Source: CAZJLP01 sp964546955 (lineage in GTDB: Bacteria > Verrucomicrobiota > Verrucomicrobiia > Opitutales > Opitutaceae). From it: a DNA stretch of 64,000 nt. The translations under genes and the position numbers were made by a program. Under the pieces are notes generated by a model. That model worked only from the letters and a program-made list of their open reading frames with translations, made no database searches and had not been told where the DNA came from. The stretch's first letter is position 1; each line of letters begins with the position of its first letter. Positions 34,043-42,604 of the stretch are shown here, piece after piece. The DNA is taken from assembly GCA_964546955.1 (NCBI GenBank), contig CAZJLP010000020.1:15946-79945 (forward strand), given 5' to 3'.

Positions 34043-34612
34043 ATGGAAGCGATCCTTGGGTTAGCCATGGGGCTCGGCCTCAGCGCCGCATGCGGATTTC
34101 GCGTCTTCGTGCCGCTGCTCGTCATGAGTGTCGCGGCGCGGGGCGGCTATCTCACCTTAAGTGATCATTTCAATTGGCTCGGCGGGGACATCGCTCTGAT
34201 CACGCTGGCCATCGCGACGGTCCTGGAAATCGCGGCCTACTACGTTCCCTGGGTGGACAATTTTCTCGATTCCATCACGACCCCGTGCGCGGTGGTCGCC
34301 GGCATGATCGCGACGGCGGCGGTTCTGACGGATATGGACCCGTTCATGAAATGGACGCTCGCGGCGATCGCGGGCGGAGGTGCCGCGGGTCTGGTTCAAG
34401 CCACGACGGTCGTGACGCGGGGTGCATCCACGCTGGCAACGGGCGGCACAGGTAACTCCGCGATCGCCACGGTCGAAGCGGGCGGCGCAACGGCCACGTC
34501 TCTGCTCGCGCTGTTTGTGCCGATTGCGATCCCACTGATTCTGCTCGCCGTGCTTTGGTATTTTTTGCGCCAGCGTCGGAGACGGACGTTAGAAGCCAGC
34601 TCTCCGCGGTAG
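34043..34612 (+). CDS. DUF4126 family membrane protein
   Basis: A 189-residue integral membrane protein with about five hydrophobic segments, matching DUF4126: GLGLSAACGFRVFVPLLVMSVAA at residues 9-31, YYVPWVDNFLDSITTPCAVVAG, TRGASTLATGGTGN and a C-terminal LILLAVLWYFLRQRRRR. The family is uncharacterised. It stands alone; both flanking gaps are repeat islands. Confidence 0.82.
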   Translation: MEAILGLAMGLGLSAACGFRVFVPLLVMSVAARGGYLTLSDHFNWLGGDIALITLAIATVLEIAAYYVPWVDNFLDSITTPCAVVAGMIATAAVLTDMDPFMKWTLAAIAGGGAAGLVQATTVVTRGASTLATGGTGNSAIATVEAGGATATSLLALFVPIAIPLILLAVLWYFLRQRRRRTLEASSPR

Positions 34613-34626
34613 GACGACGTTGGTTC

Positions 34627-34951
34627 GGTGGTCTCCGATCTCGATTCCGTTTTCTTCAAACCATTTTACAAAAGGACACGAAGGAGCCGGCTTCGGATTT
34701 TGAAACCACTAATCCACACTGATGATTTCGCTCGGCAATGGCCGAGCGAGGGCAGGAATGCTCATTTTCGCTGATTGGTGCTGATCGGCGCGCTGGGGAG
34801 GCATTAAGCGATAAACATTCAGCAATGAGCAATGGATCGAGGTCGAGCCTGCCACTCGCTCACGCTCGTAGCTACTTTCCGCTAACCACACTGCAACCGC
34901 TCTGTGCCCTCCTGTTCGTCCTCTTCCGTCCTCTCTGTCACAAACAAAGCT
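34627..34951. repeat. Composite island E-A (block E plus repeat A copy 3)
   Basis: Block E at 34627-34684 (GGTGGTCTCCGATCTCGATT, ACCATTTTACAAAAGGAC) is followed after about 100 bp by repeat A from 34781 (ATGCTCATTTTCGCTGATTG, AGCGATAAAC, CACTCGCTCACGCTCGTAGC, CTCTGTGCCCTCCTGTTCGT). The same E-then-A order occurs at 28406-28690. Outer words GTTAGAAGCCAGC (about 34588) and CTTCTGGCTTCTGACTTCTGG (about 34965) are roughly complementary and enclose the island. No gene between 34613 and 34997. Confidence 0.7.
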
Positions 34952-34997
34952 CGGGTCTAACTTCTGGCTTCTGACTTCTGGTCTCCAGCTTCTGGCT

Positions 34998-36743
34998 CTA
35001 CAGCGGAGTGAGACCTTCGTCTTCCTCGATCACGATCGGTTTGACCGGACCGAAAGCCAGCGCGGCCCAACCGAGGCCTACGAGGCCGATGCAGAGGAGG
35101 AGGAACCACTCGCCGTGTCTCGCATAGAACGTCTGGCGGCCGATCCAGCGCGCGTCGCGCGTGACTGACAGCGTTTGCGTGCCTCGGAAGTAAACAGATC
35201 CTTTGTCGGCGGGATTCGTCGAGAGGACCATGCGCGGGCTCCCCTTCTCGTCGACCCGCTCCACCTGCTGGAGGACGGCGCGGATGGACCCAAACTCGTC
35301 GATCCAACCGCTCCAGCCGCCATTGCCGCAACGCACCACGGGACGTCGATTCTCCACCGCTCGCAAGACCGAGTGCGCCGCGTGCTGGTAAGCGGCCCCG
35401 CCCTCTCCGAACCAACCATTGTTCGTGATCACGAGCAGCACATCCGCGCCGGCATTGGTCGCGCGGCGCGCGAGATTGGGGAAAATGTCCTCATAACAAA
35501 TCAGCGGCGCCACCCCGACTGAACCGAGTGACATTTGCACAGGGATGACGCCCGGCTTTGTACCTGGCGCAAAATCGCCGTCGCCGATCGGCACAAATTT
35601 TTTCAGCCAACCCAAGACCGAACGCAGCGGCACGTATTCGCCGAAAGGCACGAGTTTCGTCTTCGCATAGTCCGTGGGCTGGAGACCAGACTTCGGATCG
35701 ATCAGAAACGCGCCATTGTACCACGCGGTTGGTTTTTCCGGAGGCCCGTCGAAGGCGACCGAGCCGAGCAAAATGGGCACATCGGCGCGGCGCGTCAGGT
35801 CTTCGGCCCAAGTGCGCGTCTCAGGATCTCCTTTGACGGCCCAGGGCGTCACGGCCTCGGGCCAGACGATCAAGTCGGGCTTCAGTCGTCCGTGCGCGGC
35901 TTTGAGCGTCACTTGATCCAAAACATCCAAGATCTTCGGCCCTTGAGCGGCGTTCCACTTCACCTCTTGTGGAATGTACGGCTGTACTAGCGCCATCCGC
36001 CCCACCGGCAAATGATGGTCGAACCGGCGATACGTCTCCACGACGTGCACGGTCAAGCACACCAGCAGGAGAAACATCGCGAAGAGAAATTCCTGGCTGC
36101 GTTTTTTGATGCCACGAAGCTTCTCGCGAAAGAGGCGGTGGCCGTAGGCGGCGAAAGCCACGTTCATCGCGATGAGGACAAAGGAAATCCCCGCCGCCCC
36201 GGTGTACGCGGCGATTTGCAGGATGCTCGTGCGCTCCCATTGGGTGGCGGACAAAGGCAACCATGGGAACCCGCTCAGAAACCACGTGCGCGACCACTCG
36301 ATCACCACCCACAAACCAGCGAGTCCCAAGACGGCGAATATACGGAGCGGAGCCGCTCGTCCCAGCAGGCGAGGCATCGCCCACCAGACCGCGAGATACC
36401 AAACCCCAATCCACGCTCCGATGAAGGGACCGAGCAGCGACAATCCGAGCCAGGTTACGTTGTGCAGCCACCCGAGCAGAATTGTCCAGGAGACGGCCTG
36501 AGCCGCGGCCATCGTCAGCGCGAAAAGCTTAAACTGCGGCCGCGTATAGGCCCAGAATACAGCGGGCGAGGCGAAGGCGTACGCGAGTTCCGGTCCCCGC
36601 GAAGGAGGATGGCAGGCGACGGTCAATACGACGGTTGCGACAAACACGGCAGCAGCCCAAACATACTCCGCATGGCGCTCGAAGAAGCCGGGCGGCTTTT
36701 CGGCGTAGGGATTGTACTCGGAAGCAGGAGCGGTGTCGGGCAT
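34998..36743 (-). CDS. lnt: Apolipoprotein N-acyltransferase
   Basis: A 581-residue inner-membrane enzyme that transfers the third acyl chain onto the N-terminal cysteine of lipoproteins. Six or so transmembrane segments (about 25-220), then the periplasmic nitrilase domain with the catalytic triad: Glu in IVWPEAVTPW, Lys in KTKLVPFGEYVP, Cys in APLICYEDIFP. A final hydrophobic segment precedes VKPIVIEEDEG. Start at 36743 (MPDTAPASEYN) is preferred over 36794 because the extra residues are poor; both are in frame. Consistent with the predicted lipoproteins elsewhere in the window. Confidence 0.93.
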   Translation of the reverse strand: MPDTAPASEYNPYAEKPPGFFERHAEYVWAAAVFVATVVLTVACHPPSRGPELAYAFASPAVFWAYTRPQFKLFALTMAAAQAVSWTILLGWLHNVTWLGLSLLGPFIGAWIGVWYLAVWWAMPRLLGRAAPLRIFAVLGLAGLWVVIEWSRTWFLSGFPWLPLSATQWERTSILQIAAYTGAAGISFVLIAMNVAFAAYGHRLFREKLRGIKKRSQEFLFAMFLLLVCLTVHVVETYRRFDHHLPVGRMALVQPYIPQEVKWNAAQGPKILDVLDQVTLKAAHGRLKPDLIVWPEAVTPWAVKGDPETRTWAEDLTRRADVPILLGSVAFDGPPEKPTAWYNGAFLIDPKSGLQPTDYAKTKLVPFGEYVPLRSVLGWLKKFVPIGDGDFAPGTKPGVIPVQMSLGSVGVAPLICYEDIFPNLARRATNAGADVLLVITNNGWFGEGGAAYQHAAHSVLRAVENRRPVVRCGNGGWSGWIDEFGSIRAVLQQVERVDEKGSPRMVLSTNPADKGSVYFRGTQTLSVTRDARWIGRQTFYARHGEWFLLLCIGLVGLGWAALAFGPVKPIVIEEDEGLTPL

Positions 36744-37048
36744 GAAAGGAAGGAGTCTCGCTGCAGCCATCGACGCGCTCAAGGCTGAAGGCAAGTGGCA
36801 GGGCGAAGGGTCATCCCTAACGAGCGGGAGGTCGGTTTTAAACTGCGCATGATCGGCGGAACGACGTCGGTGGCCTGCCGAGATGGTGGAGCGCGATCTC
36901 CGAGCGCGCTTCTGGACGCATTCCTACGAGCGGCGCGAGCCCAAACCAACACGCCCGGAAGTCGCGTTCCACCTCAATCCGCTTTTGCGGAGCTTCCTCA
37001 AGGAAAAGATTAAAGAGAAAGATTGGGACGCGGTGCTCGTCCCCAGGC
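36744..37048. other. Gap between lnt and secA
   Basis: About 300 bp. It contains a hairpin-rich stretch (GAGCGCG near 36890 against CGCGCTTC) and a purine word AAAGATTAAAGAGAAAGATT at about 37005-37024 that matches the purine arms of the pyrimidine/purine hairpin family, here without an obvious partner arm. No gene supported. Confidence 0.4.
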
Positions 37049-40000
37049 TTATGCGCCGTGGCAGGCTTTGTACTTCTTTCCACTGCCGCAGGGGCAGGGT
37101 TCGTTGCGGCCGACTTTGGGGACCTGCCGGCGAATGGTGACGGAGGGCAGCTTGATTTCTTCCTCCGGCGCTTCGGCCACGGCGGCGGCGCTGCCGCCAC
37201 TCGTCGTGATCGTGGTCGTCACCTGGGGCTGTGGCAAACCGCTGCGTGTGCCGCCGGCGGGCGCGTTTTCGGGACCCTGGGTTTGCGCGGTGCGATTGAG
37301 CAGCGTGAGCATGTTCTCAAAGGACTGCAGGTTGCTCGCGCTGCGGAACAGGCCCGTGCAAATCTGCAGGCGGACGTTGTTCATCAATTCCTCGAAGTAC
37401 TTGTAGGCCTCGCTCTTGTATTCAACGAGTGGATCCTTCTGGCCGTAGCTGCGCAGACCGACCGCCTGACGGAGATTCTCCATCTCCGTGAGGTGCTCCT
37501 GCCAGTGGTGATCGATCGCGTTGATGACCACATACCGCTCGAGCGCGCCCAGGGCCTCGGGAATCTCGACCGACTCCTTCACCTTGTACGCTTCCTGGAT
37601 TCGCTCGACGATCAGCTTGGTGAGCTTTTCCGGGTCGTTGCCCGTCAGCTCCTCGACCTTCAGCGAGATCGGGAAATGGGTATTCGTCCATCCGACGAGG
37701 CTTTCGATCGCGGCGGGCGTGGTGCCCGCTTTTTCGCCAAAACCCGCGGTCGAGACGCGCGTCGCGATTTCCTCTTCGACTTGTTCGAAGATGATCTCCT
37801 TCGGACGCTCGGCATGAATCGCGGCATTGCGGATGCCGTAGATCACTTCGCGCTGCTTGTTCAGCACGTCGTCGTACTGGAGCAAACGCTTGCGGATCGA
37901 ATAATTCTGCTGCTCGACCTTCTTCTGCGCGCTTTCGATCGAGCGGTTGAGCCAGGGGTGCTCGAGCTCTTCCCCCTCGTTCATCGCGCCTTCCATCAGG
38001 CGGGAGGCGAGATTGCCCTGCAAAAACAGGCGCATGAGATCGTCTTCGAGCGAAAGGAAGAATTTCGTAAGACCCGGGTCGCCCTGACGCGAGCAACGGC
38101 CGCGCAACTGACGGTCGATGCGGCGCGATTGGTGGCGTTCGGTGCCGATGACATACAAACCGCCGGCCTCGCGCACGCCTTCGCCGAGTTTGATATCAGT
38201 ACCGCGGCCCGCCATGTTGGTCGCGATCGTCACCGCGCCGCGCTGTCCGGCGCGGGCTACGATATCCGCTTCCTGCTCGTGGTATTTGGCGTTGAGGACG
38301 GTGTGAATGATGCCGGTGCGGCGCAGCATGCGCGAAAGCACCTCGGAGGAATCGACGCTGACCGTGCCGACCAGCACGGGCTGGCCGCGAGCGTTCGCGT
38401 CCTGAATTTCCTTCACCACCGCGTTGAACTTATCGCGGCGGGTTTTGAAGATGCTGTCGTTCTTGTCGACGCGAATGCACGGCCGGTTCGTCGGGATCAC
38501 CTGCACGGCAAGGCGATAGATGTCGTTGAACTCCGTCGCCTCGGTCTCGGCTGTACCGGTCATGCCGGCCAGCTTTTCGTACATGCGGAAATAATTCTGG
38601 ATCGTGATCGTCGCGTAGGTGCGGGTTTCGCGTTCGATCGTGACGTTTTCCTTGGCTTCGACCGCTTGATGCAGGCCGTCCGACCAGCGCCGGCCCGGCA
38701 TGACGCGGCCGGTGTTTTCGTCGACGATCATCACCTTGCCCTCTTGCACGACATACTCGACGTCGCGCTCGTAGAGCGAATAGGCGCGCAGCAGCTGGCT
38801 GATCGAATGAATTTCCTCGGAGACTTCGGCGTAGCGCTCCTGGGACTTGCGTTTGATCTCCTCGCGCTCCTCGGGCGTCAGTTCGGTCTTCTTCTCGAGG
38901 TCGGAAAACTCGGTGGCCAAATCGGGGAGGACGAAGGCGTCGGGATTGTCCGGGCGGAGCTTCGTGCGGCCGAGTTCCGTCAAGTCGGCCTGGTGCTGGC
39001 GCTCGTCGATGGCGTAAAAGAGTTCCTCCTTGATCCGATACAGCTCCTCCTTGTTGAAGTCGCTGTTCATCTCCGTCTCGGTTTTGTCGAGGAGCTTCCG
39101 TGCGTCCGGGATTTCCATGAGGCGCAGCAGCTGTTTGTTCTTCGGATGCCCGAGCTTGACCTGCAACATCTTGCGGGAGGCGGCCTGGCGTTCTTCACTC
39201 GAGACGTTGGGCTTCTCCAAGAGTTCCTTGGCTTCGCTCACCAGGCGATTGCACAGGCGGGTCTGCTCCGCGACGAGGCGATCGATGCCGGGCTTCAGGC
39301 GCGTATAGGGCTGTTCCCGCTCGATCGGCGCAGGGCCCGAAATGATCAACGGCGTGCGGGCTTCGTCGACCAGGATGGAGTCGATTTCGTCCACGATGCA
39401 GTACCAGTGGTCGCGCTGGACCTGGTCGTCTTTGCGCGTGGCCATGCCATTGTCGCGGAGGTAGTCGAAACCGAACTCGCTGGCGGTCCCATAGGTAATG
39501 TCGCGCGAATACATTTCGCGCCGCACATCGGAAGCCATTTGCTGCTGAATGCAGCCCACCGTCAGGCCGAGAAAATTGTACAAATAACCCATCCACTCGG
39601 AGTCGCGGCGCGCCAGGTAGTCGTTCACCGTGACGAGCTGGGTGTTGCGGCCGGTCAGGGCGTTCAGGTACAGCGGAAGCGTGGCGACCAGGGTCTTGCC
39701 TTCGCCCGTCGCCATTTCGGAAATGCGTCCCTCGTGCAGCGCGATGCCGCCGATCAGTTGAACGTCGAAGTGGACCATGTTCCACTCGAGTTCGTGATCG
39801 CAAACCATGATCTTGCGCCCGCACAGACGGCGAGCTGCGTTCTTCGCCGCAGCGAAAGCTTCCGGTAGGAGGTCGTCGAGCGTTTCGCCCTTCTGGAAAC
39901 GCGCCTTGAATTCGTCGGTTTTCGCGCGCAGTTCGTCGTCGGTCAGCGACTGGTAGGATTGCTCGAACTCGTTGGAGCGGGCGACGATCGGACGCGCTTT

Positions 40001-40057
40001 CTCCAGGAACTTCTTGTAGTGACGTCCCGAAAAGCGCTTGAGCAGGAAAGAGATCAT
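37049..40057 (-). CDS. secA: Preprotein translocase ATPase SecA
   Basis: A 1,002-residue motor that drives Sec export. The start at 40057 (MISFLLKRFSGRHYKKFL) matches the family N-terminus. NBD1 Walker A in EMATGEGKTL, DEAD-like VDEIDSILVDEARTPL; NBD2 with MAGRGTDIKLGEGV and the arginine-finger region QLRGRCSRQGDPG; helical scaffold and two-helix finger; C-terminal zinc/SecB tail CPCGSGKKYKACHG. About 100 extra residues sit between the NBD1 DEAD region and the PPXD (charged, 270-440), as in long SecA forms of Bacteroidota and the PVC group. The C-S pair in RGRCSRQ resembles chlamydial SecA. Confidence 0.97.
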   Translation of the reverse strand: MISFLLKRFSGRHYKKFLEKARPIVARSNEFEQSYQSLTDDELRAKTDEFKARFQKGETLDDLLPEAFAAAKNAARRLCGRKIMVCDHELEWNMVHFDVQLIGGIALHEGRISEMATGEGKTLVATLPLYLNALTGRNTQLVTVNDYLARRDSEWMGYLYNFLGLTVGCIQQQMASDVRREMYSRDITYGTASEFGFDYLRDNGMATRKDDQVQRDHWYCIVDEIDSILVDEARTPLIISGPAPIEREQPYTRLKPGIDRLVAEQTRLCNRLVSEAKELLEKPNVSSEERQAASRKMLQVKLGHPKNKQLLRLMEIPDARKLLDKTETEMNSDFNKEELYRIKEELFYAIDERQHQADLTELGRTKLRPDNPDAFVLPDLATEFSDLEKKTELTPEEREEIKRKSQERYAEVSEEIHSISQLLRAYSLYERDVEYVVQEGKVMIVDENTGRVMPGRRWSDGLHQAVEAKENVTIERETRTYATITIQNYFRMYEKLAGMTGTAETEATEFNDIYRLAVQVIPTNRPCIRVDKNDSIFKTRRDKFNAVVKEIQDANARGQPVLVGTVSVDSSEVLSRMLRRTGIIHTVLNAKYHEQEADIVARAGQRGAVTIATNMAGRGTDIKLGEGVREAGGLYVIGTERHQSRRIDRQLRGRCSRQGDPGLTKFFLSLEDDLMRLFLQGNLASRLMEGAMNEGEELEHPWLNRSIESAQKKVEQQNYSIRKRLLQYDDVLNKQREVIYGIRNAAIHAERPKEIIFEQVEEEIATRVSTAGFGEKAGTTPAAIESLVGWTNTHFPISLKVEELTGNDPEKLTKLIVERIQEAYKVKESVEIPEALGALERYVVINAIDHHWQEHLTEMENLRQAVGLRSYGQKDPLVEYKSEAYKYFEELMNNVRLQICTGLFRSASNLQSFENMLTLLNRTAQTQGPENAPAGGTRSGLPQPQVTTTITTSGGSAAAVAEAPEEEIKLPSVTIRRQVPKVGRNEPCPCGSGKKYKACHGA

Positions 40058-40333
40058 GAAAAGGGGCTTAACGTGTAGCCAGAGGGAGCGGGTTGGCAAA
40101 TGGCAAATCGCGTCGGGTCGCGGCGATCGTCGATTGCTGATTGATCACTTATTAATCATTAATAAACAATGAATTACATAGATATGATGTACAGTCGCTC
40201 TAAACCCTTTTCGGAGCGATGACACAGAGGGCCGGAGCGCAGACACAGAGATGGCAGAGGAACCCCCCGTTGGCTGAGGGTTTCGTGCAGCGCGGGCGCT
40301 CGGTTGATCAGACCTGAATCTCAGCGACGAGGC
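40058..40333. other. secA upstream region
   Basis: It includes an AT-rich block at 40130-40195, unusual for this GC-rich window and the likely secA promoter region (minus strand), and words such as GACACAGAGGGCCGG and GACACAGAGATGGCAGAGG that resemble the complement of the CTCTGTGCCCTCC block of repeat A. No gene supported. Confidence 0.4.
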
Positions 40334-41260
40334 TCAGACTTGCGTCTTGAAGTACGCGATCGTGCGCTTGAGGCCTTCCTCGAGCGGGATCGTGGGTTCC
40401 CACTTCAGGTATTTCTGGGCCAGAGAGATGTCGGGACGGCGCTGCTTCGGGTCGTCGGAAGGCAGCGGTTTGTGCACGATCTTCGACTTTCCGCCGACCA
40501 GTTTGAGAGTGAGCTCGGCGAGTTGGAGCATCGTGAATTCACCGGGATTGCCGATGTTCACCGGGCCAACGGTTTCCGTCTGGTTCATCAGGCGGACAAA
40601 CCCTTCAATGAGATCGTCGACGTAGCAGAACGAGCGGGTTTGCGAACCATCGCCGTACACCGTAAGGTCTTCGCCCTTGATCGCCTGCACGACAAAATTT
40701 GAAACGACGCGTCCGTCGTTCGGGTGCATCCGGGGGCCGTAGGTGTTAAAAATGCGAACCACGCGGATATCGACTTTGTTCTCGCGGTGGTAGTCGAAGA
40801 ACAGGGTCTCGGCGCAACGCTTGCCCTCGTCGTAACAAGAGCGGCGGCCGATCGGGTTCACATTGCCCCAGTAGTCTTCCGGCTGCGGATGGACATGAGG
40901 ATCTCCATAGACTTCGGAGGTCGACGCCTGGAAAACGCGGGCCTTCACGCGCTTCGCGAGGCCGAGGCAGTTGATCGCGCCCATGACGGAGGTCTTCGTC
41001 GTCTTGATCGGATTGAACTGGTAGTGAGGGGGAGAGGCGGGACAGGCCAGGTTGTAGATCTGATCGACTTCGTATTTGAAGGGGTCGATCACGTCGTGCC
41101 GGACCAGCTCGAACTTCGGATTGCCCAGCAGGTGCGCGATATTCTCCTTACGGCCTGTGAAGAAGTTATCGAGGCAAATGAGGTCGTGTCCTTCTTTGAT
41201 GAGACGGTCGCAAAGATGACTGCCCAGGAACCCAGAGCCACCGGTGACGAGGATACGCAT
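40334..41260 (-). CDS. uxs: UDP-glucuronate decarboxylase (UDP-xylose synthase)
   Basis: A 308-residue extended SDR that converts UDP-glucuronate to UDP-xylose. NAD motif GGSGFLG at residues 7-13, the UXS signature LACPASPPHYQFNPIKTTKT at 71-90, active-site STSEVYGD and Y143-K147 (SCYDEGKRCAE), and RIFNTYGPRMHPNDGRV. Start at 41260 (MRILVTGGSG) is clear; the frame continues upstream to 41464 through repeat DNA and those codons are not part of the gene. It supplies activated xylose for surface glycans. Confidence 0.93.
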   Translation of the reverse strand: MRILVTGGSGFLGSHLCDRLIKEGHDLICLDNFFTGRKENIAHLLGNPKFELVRHDVIDPFKYEVDQIYNLACPASPPHYQFNPIKTTKTSVMGAINCLGLAKRVKARVFQASTSEVYGDPHVHPQPEDYWGNVNPIGRRSCYDEGKRCAETLFFDYHRENKVDIRVVRIFNTYGPRMHPNDGRVVSNFVVQAIKGEDLTVYGDGSQTRSFCYVDDLIEGFVRLMNQTETVGPVNIGNPGEFTMLQLAELTLKLVGGKSKIVHKPLPSDDPKQRRPDISLAQKYLKWEPTIPLEEGLKRTIAYFKTQV

Positions 41261-41354
41261 AGAGGGGTTCACCGTGCCAAAACTCCCCCGCTTGGCCAGC
41301 AAATCCGCTAGCCAGGTGCAACAGTCGGGGAAAACCCGGGGGGGGCGGCGGGCT

Positions 41355-41602
41355 GAGTTGAAGGGTTGAGAGTTGAAGGTTGAGAGACCGGACGCGGGGC
41401 TTCGAAAAAGGTAGGGTCGGGCCTCTGGACCGGCCGTCGACGCATAACGCGCAGCAAAGAACACTCGTTCCTACGCCAAACGGCGCTGCAGAAAGGGCAT
41501 CTAGGCATCGTTGCCTTCACACGACGGCCCGTCCGGAGGCCCAGCCCTACCTTCCGCACCCCAATCTGAGCTCTCAACTCTCAGCTCTAGACCCTCAACT
41601 TT
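41355..41602. repeat. Nested island with GGTAGGG element copy 2
   Basis: Outer arms GAGTTGAAGGGTTGAGAGTT... (41355-41387) and GAGCTCTCAACTCTCAGCTC... (41566-41602) surround a GGTAGGG element: arms 41408-41439 and 41522-41553, with 28 of 32 positions pairing. Arm interiors (GGGCCTCTGGACCGGC) differ completely from copy 1, but the ends AAGGTAGGG and GCCGTCG and the inner GACGCC/TACGCCAAA word are kept. No gene between 41261 and 41737. Confidence 0.8.
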
Positions 41603-41737
41603 CCGCAGAGCCCACATGAACTAAGCTAATTTGTTCCATGCCAAAGGTGAATTATTTTAATTGATCCACCGCCGACGAATCTTACTTCCGTACCCTCCCG
41701 GCCACTACACCGGGAAACCAAACTAAGACCAAAGACT

Positions 41738-42352
41738 ATGACTAAGAAAATAATTGCGATTATCGCATTTGCAGCTGCGTCCGCCACGAGCGCGTTCGCG
41801 CAAAACTCGGGCACACAGGTGCCAAATCCGGGCGCGACCGAAGGCTCGGGATTGCTCGGCAAACGTTTCGCCGCGCTGGGGTTCGTCTACAGCGACATCA
41901 AGAAAAGCAGCGTTGACCTCTTCGCGGGTGGCGCGGCGGTCAATCTGCCGATCAATGCCAATATCGACGTTGGGCTCAGCGCGACGCACGCTTGGGTGGA
42001 AAGTCGCAGCGACATCGACGCACAGTCGCTCGACGCTTCAGCGACCTACTACTTCAGTCAAGGCGTCTTGAAGCCCTTCGGCACCGTGACCCTCGGCCAC
42101 GCCTGGTCCGAAAACGACAACGCCGTGACCTGGGGTGTCAGCGGCGGCGTGGAATATGTACATGATGCCAAGCACTCGTTCGACGCCAGCGTTGCGTACA
42201 ACGACGACTTCGAAACCGGCAACAACAGCCAGTGGAGCGGCACTCTCGGCGGCAACCGCTGGTTCACCAGCGCCATCGCCGCGCGTTTCACCGTCTCGCT
42301 CATCGAAGAAGGCCACGTGCAGTACGCCATCGCGGGCATCTTCCGCTTCTAA
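41738..42352 (+). CDS. Small outer-membrane beta-barrel protein
   Basis: A 204-residue protein with a clean signal peptide (residues 1-21, SATSAFA-QN). The mature region alternates hydrophobic and polar residues as in an eight-stranded barrel: FAALGFVYSDIK, NANIDVGLSATHAW, SLDASATYYFSQ, PFGTVTLGHAW, WGVSGGVEYVH, ARFTVSLIEEG, and it ends YAIAGIFRF with the C-terminal phenylalanine recognised by the BAM machinery. Function unknown; comparable to OmpW/OmpA-barrel type porin-like proteins. Followed by a strong terminator. Confidence 0.8.
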   Translation: MTKKIIAIIAFAAASATSAFAQNSGTQVPNPGATEGSGLLGKRFAALGFVYSDIKKSSVDLFAGGAAVNLPINANIDVGLSATHAWVESRSDIDAQSLDASATYYFSQGVLKPFGTVTLGHAWSENDNAVTWGVSGGVEYVHDAKHSFDASVAYNDDFETGNNSQWSGTLGGNRWFTSAIAARFTVSLIEEGHVQYAIAGIFRF

Positions 42353-42382
42353 GTAGCCCGAGCCTTAAACCATTCCGTGTGC

Positions 42383-42415
42383 AAGCCCGTCGGCCTTTGG
42401 TCGGCGGGCTTTTTT
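42383..42415 (+). terminator. Intrinsic terminator after outer-membrane barrel gene
   Basis: Stem AAGCCCGTCGGCC/GGTCGGCGGGCTT with a 3-nt loop, continuing into TTTTT. Confidence 0.92.
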
Positions 42416-42448
42416 GTGCGAGGTAGCAGGGGCGTCACGCCTCACTAT

Positions 42449-42583
42449 CGTTATCATTCTCGTTCTCTTACTCCTACTCGTTCTCGTCCCCACAGACCCA
42501 GCCGAATGACATTCACTATCGCGCCTGGCCAAATGACGCTGGGACCGAGAACGAGTAGGAGTGAGAGAACGAGAATGATAACG
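42449..42583. repeat. Polypyrimidine/polypurine hairpin, copy 4 (near-perfect)
   Basis: Arms at 42449-42490 and 42541-42583 pair with one mismatch and one single-base gap over 42 bp; the pyrimidine arm reads TCTCGTTCTCTTACTCCTAC in its middle. The loop is 50 bp. A sister copy with nearly the same arms but an unrelated loop is at 47447-47578. Located between a terminator and the convergent tgt gene. Confidence 0.88.
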
Positions 42584-42604
42584 AGGGCGCTTCCGCGCCC
42601 AGGG

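Noticed and set aside
37058..39868. 936-codon plus-strand frame inside secA
   Set aside because: Antisense shadow of secA produced by high GC codon use; no start context or family.
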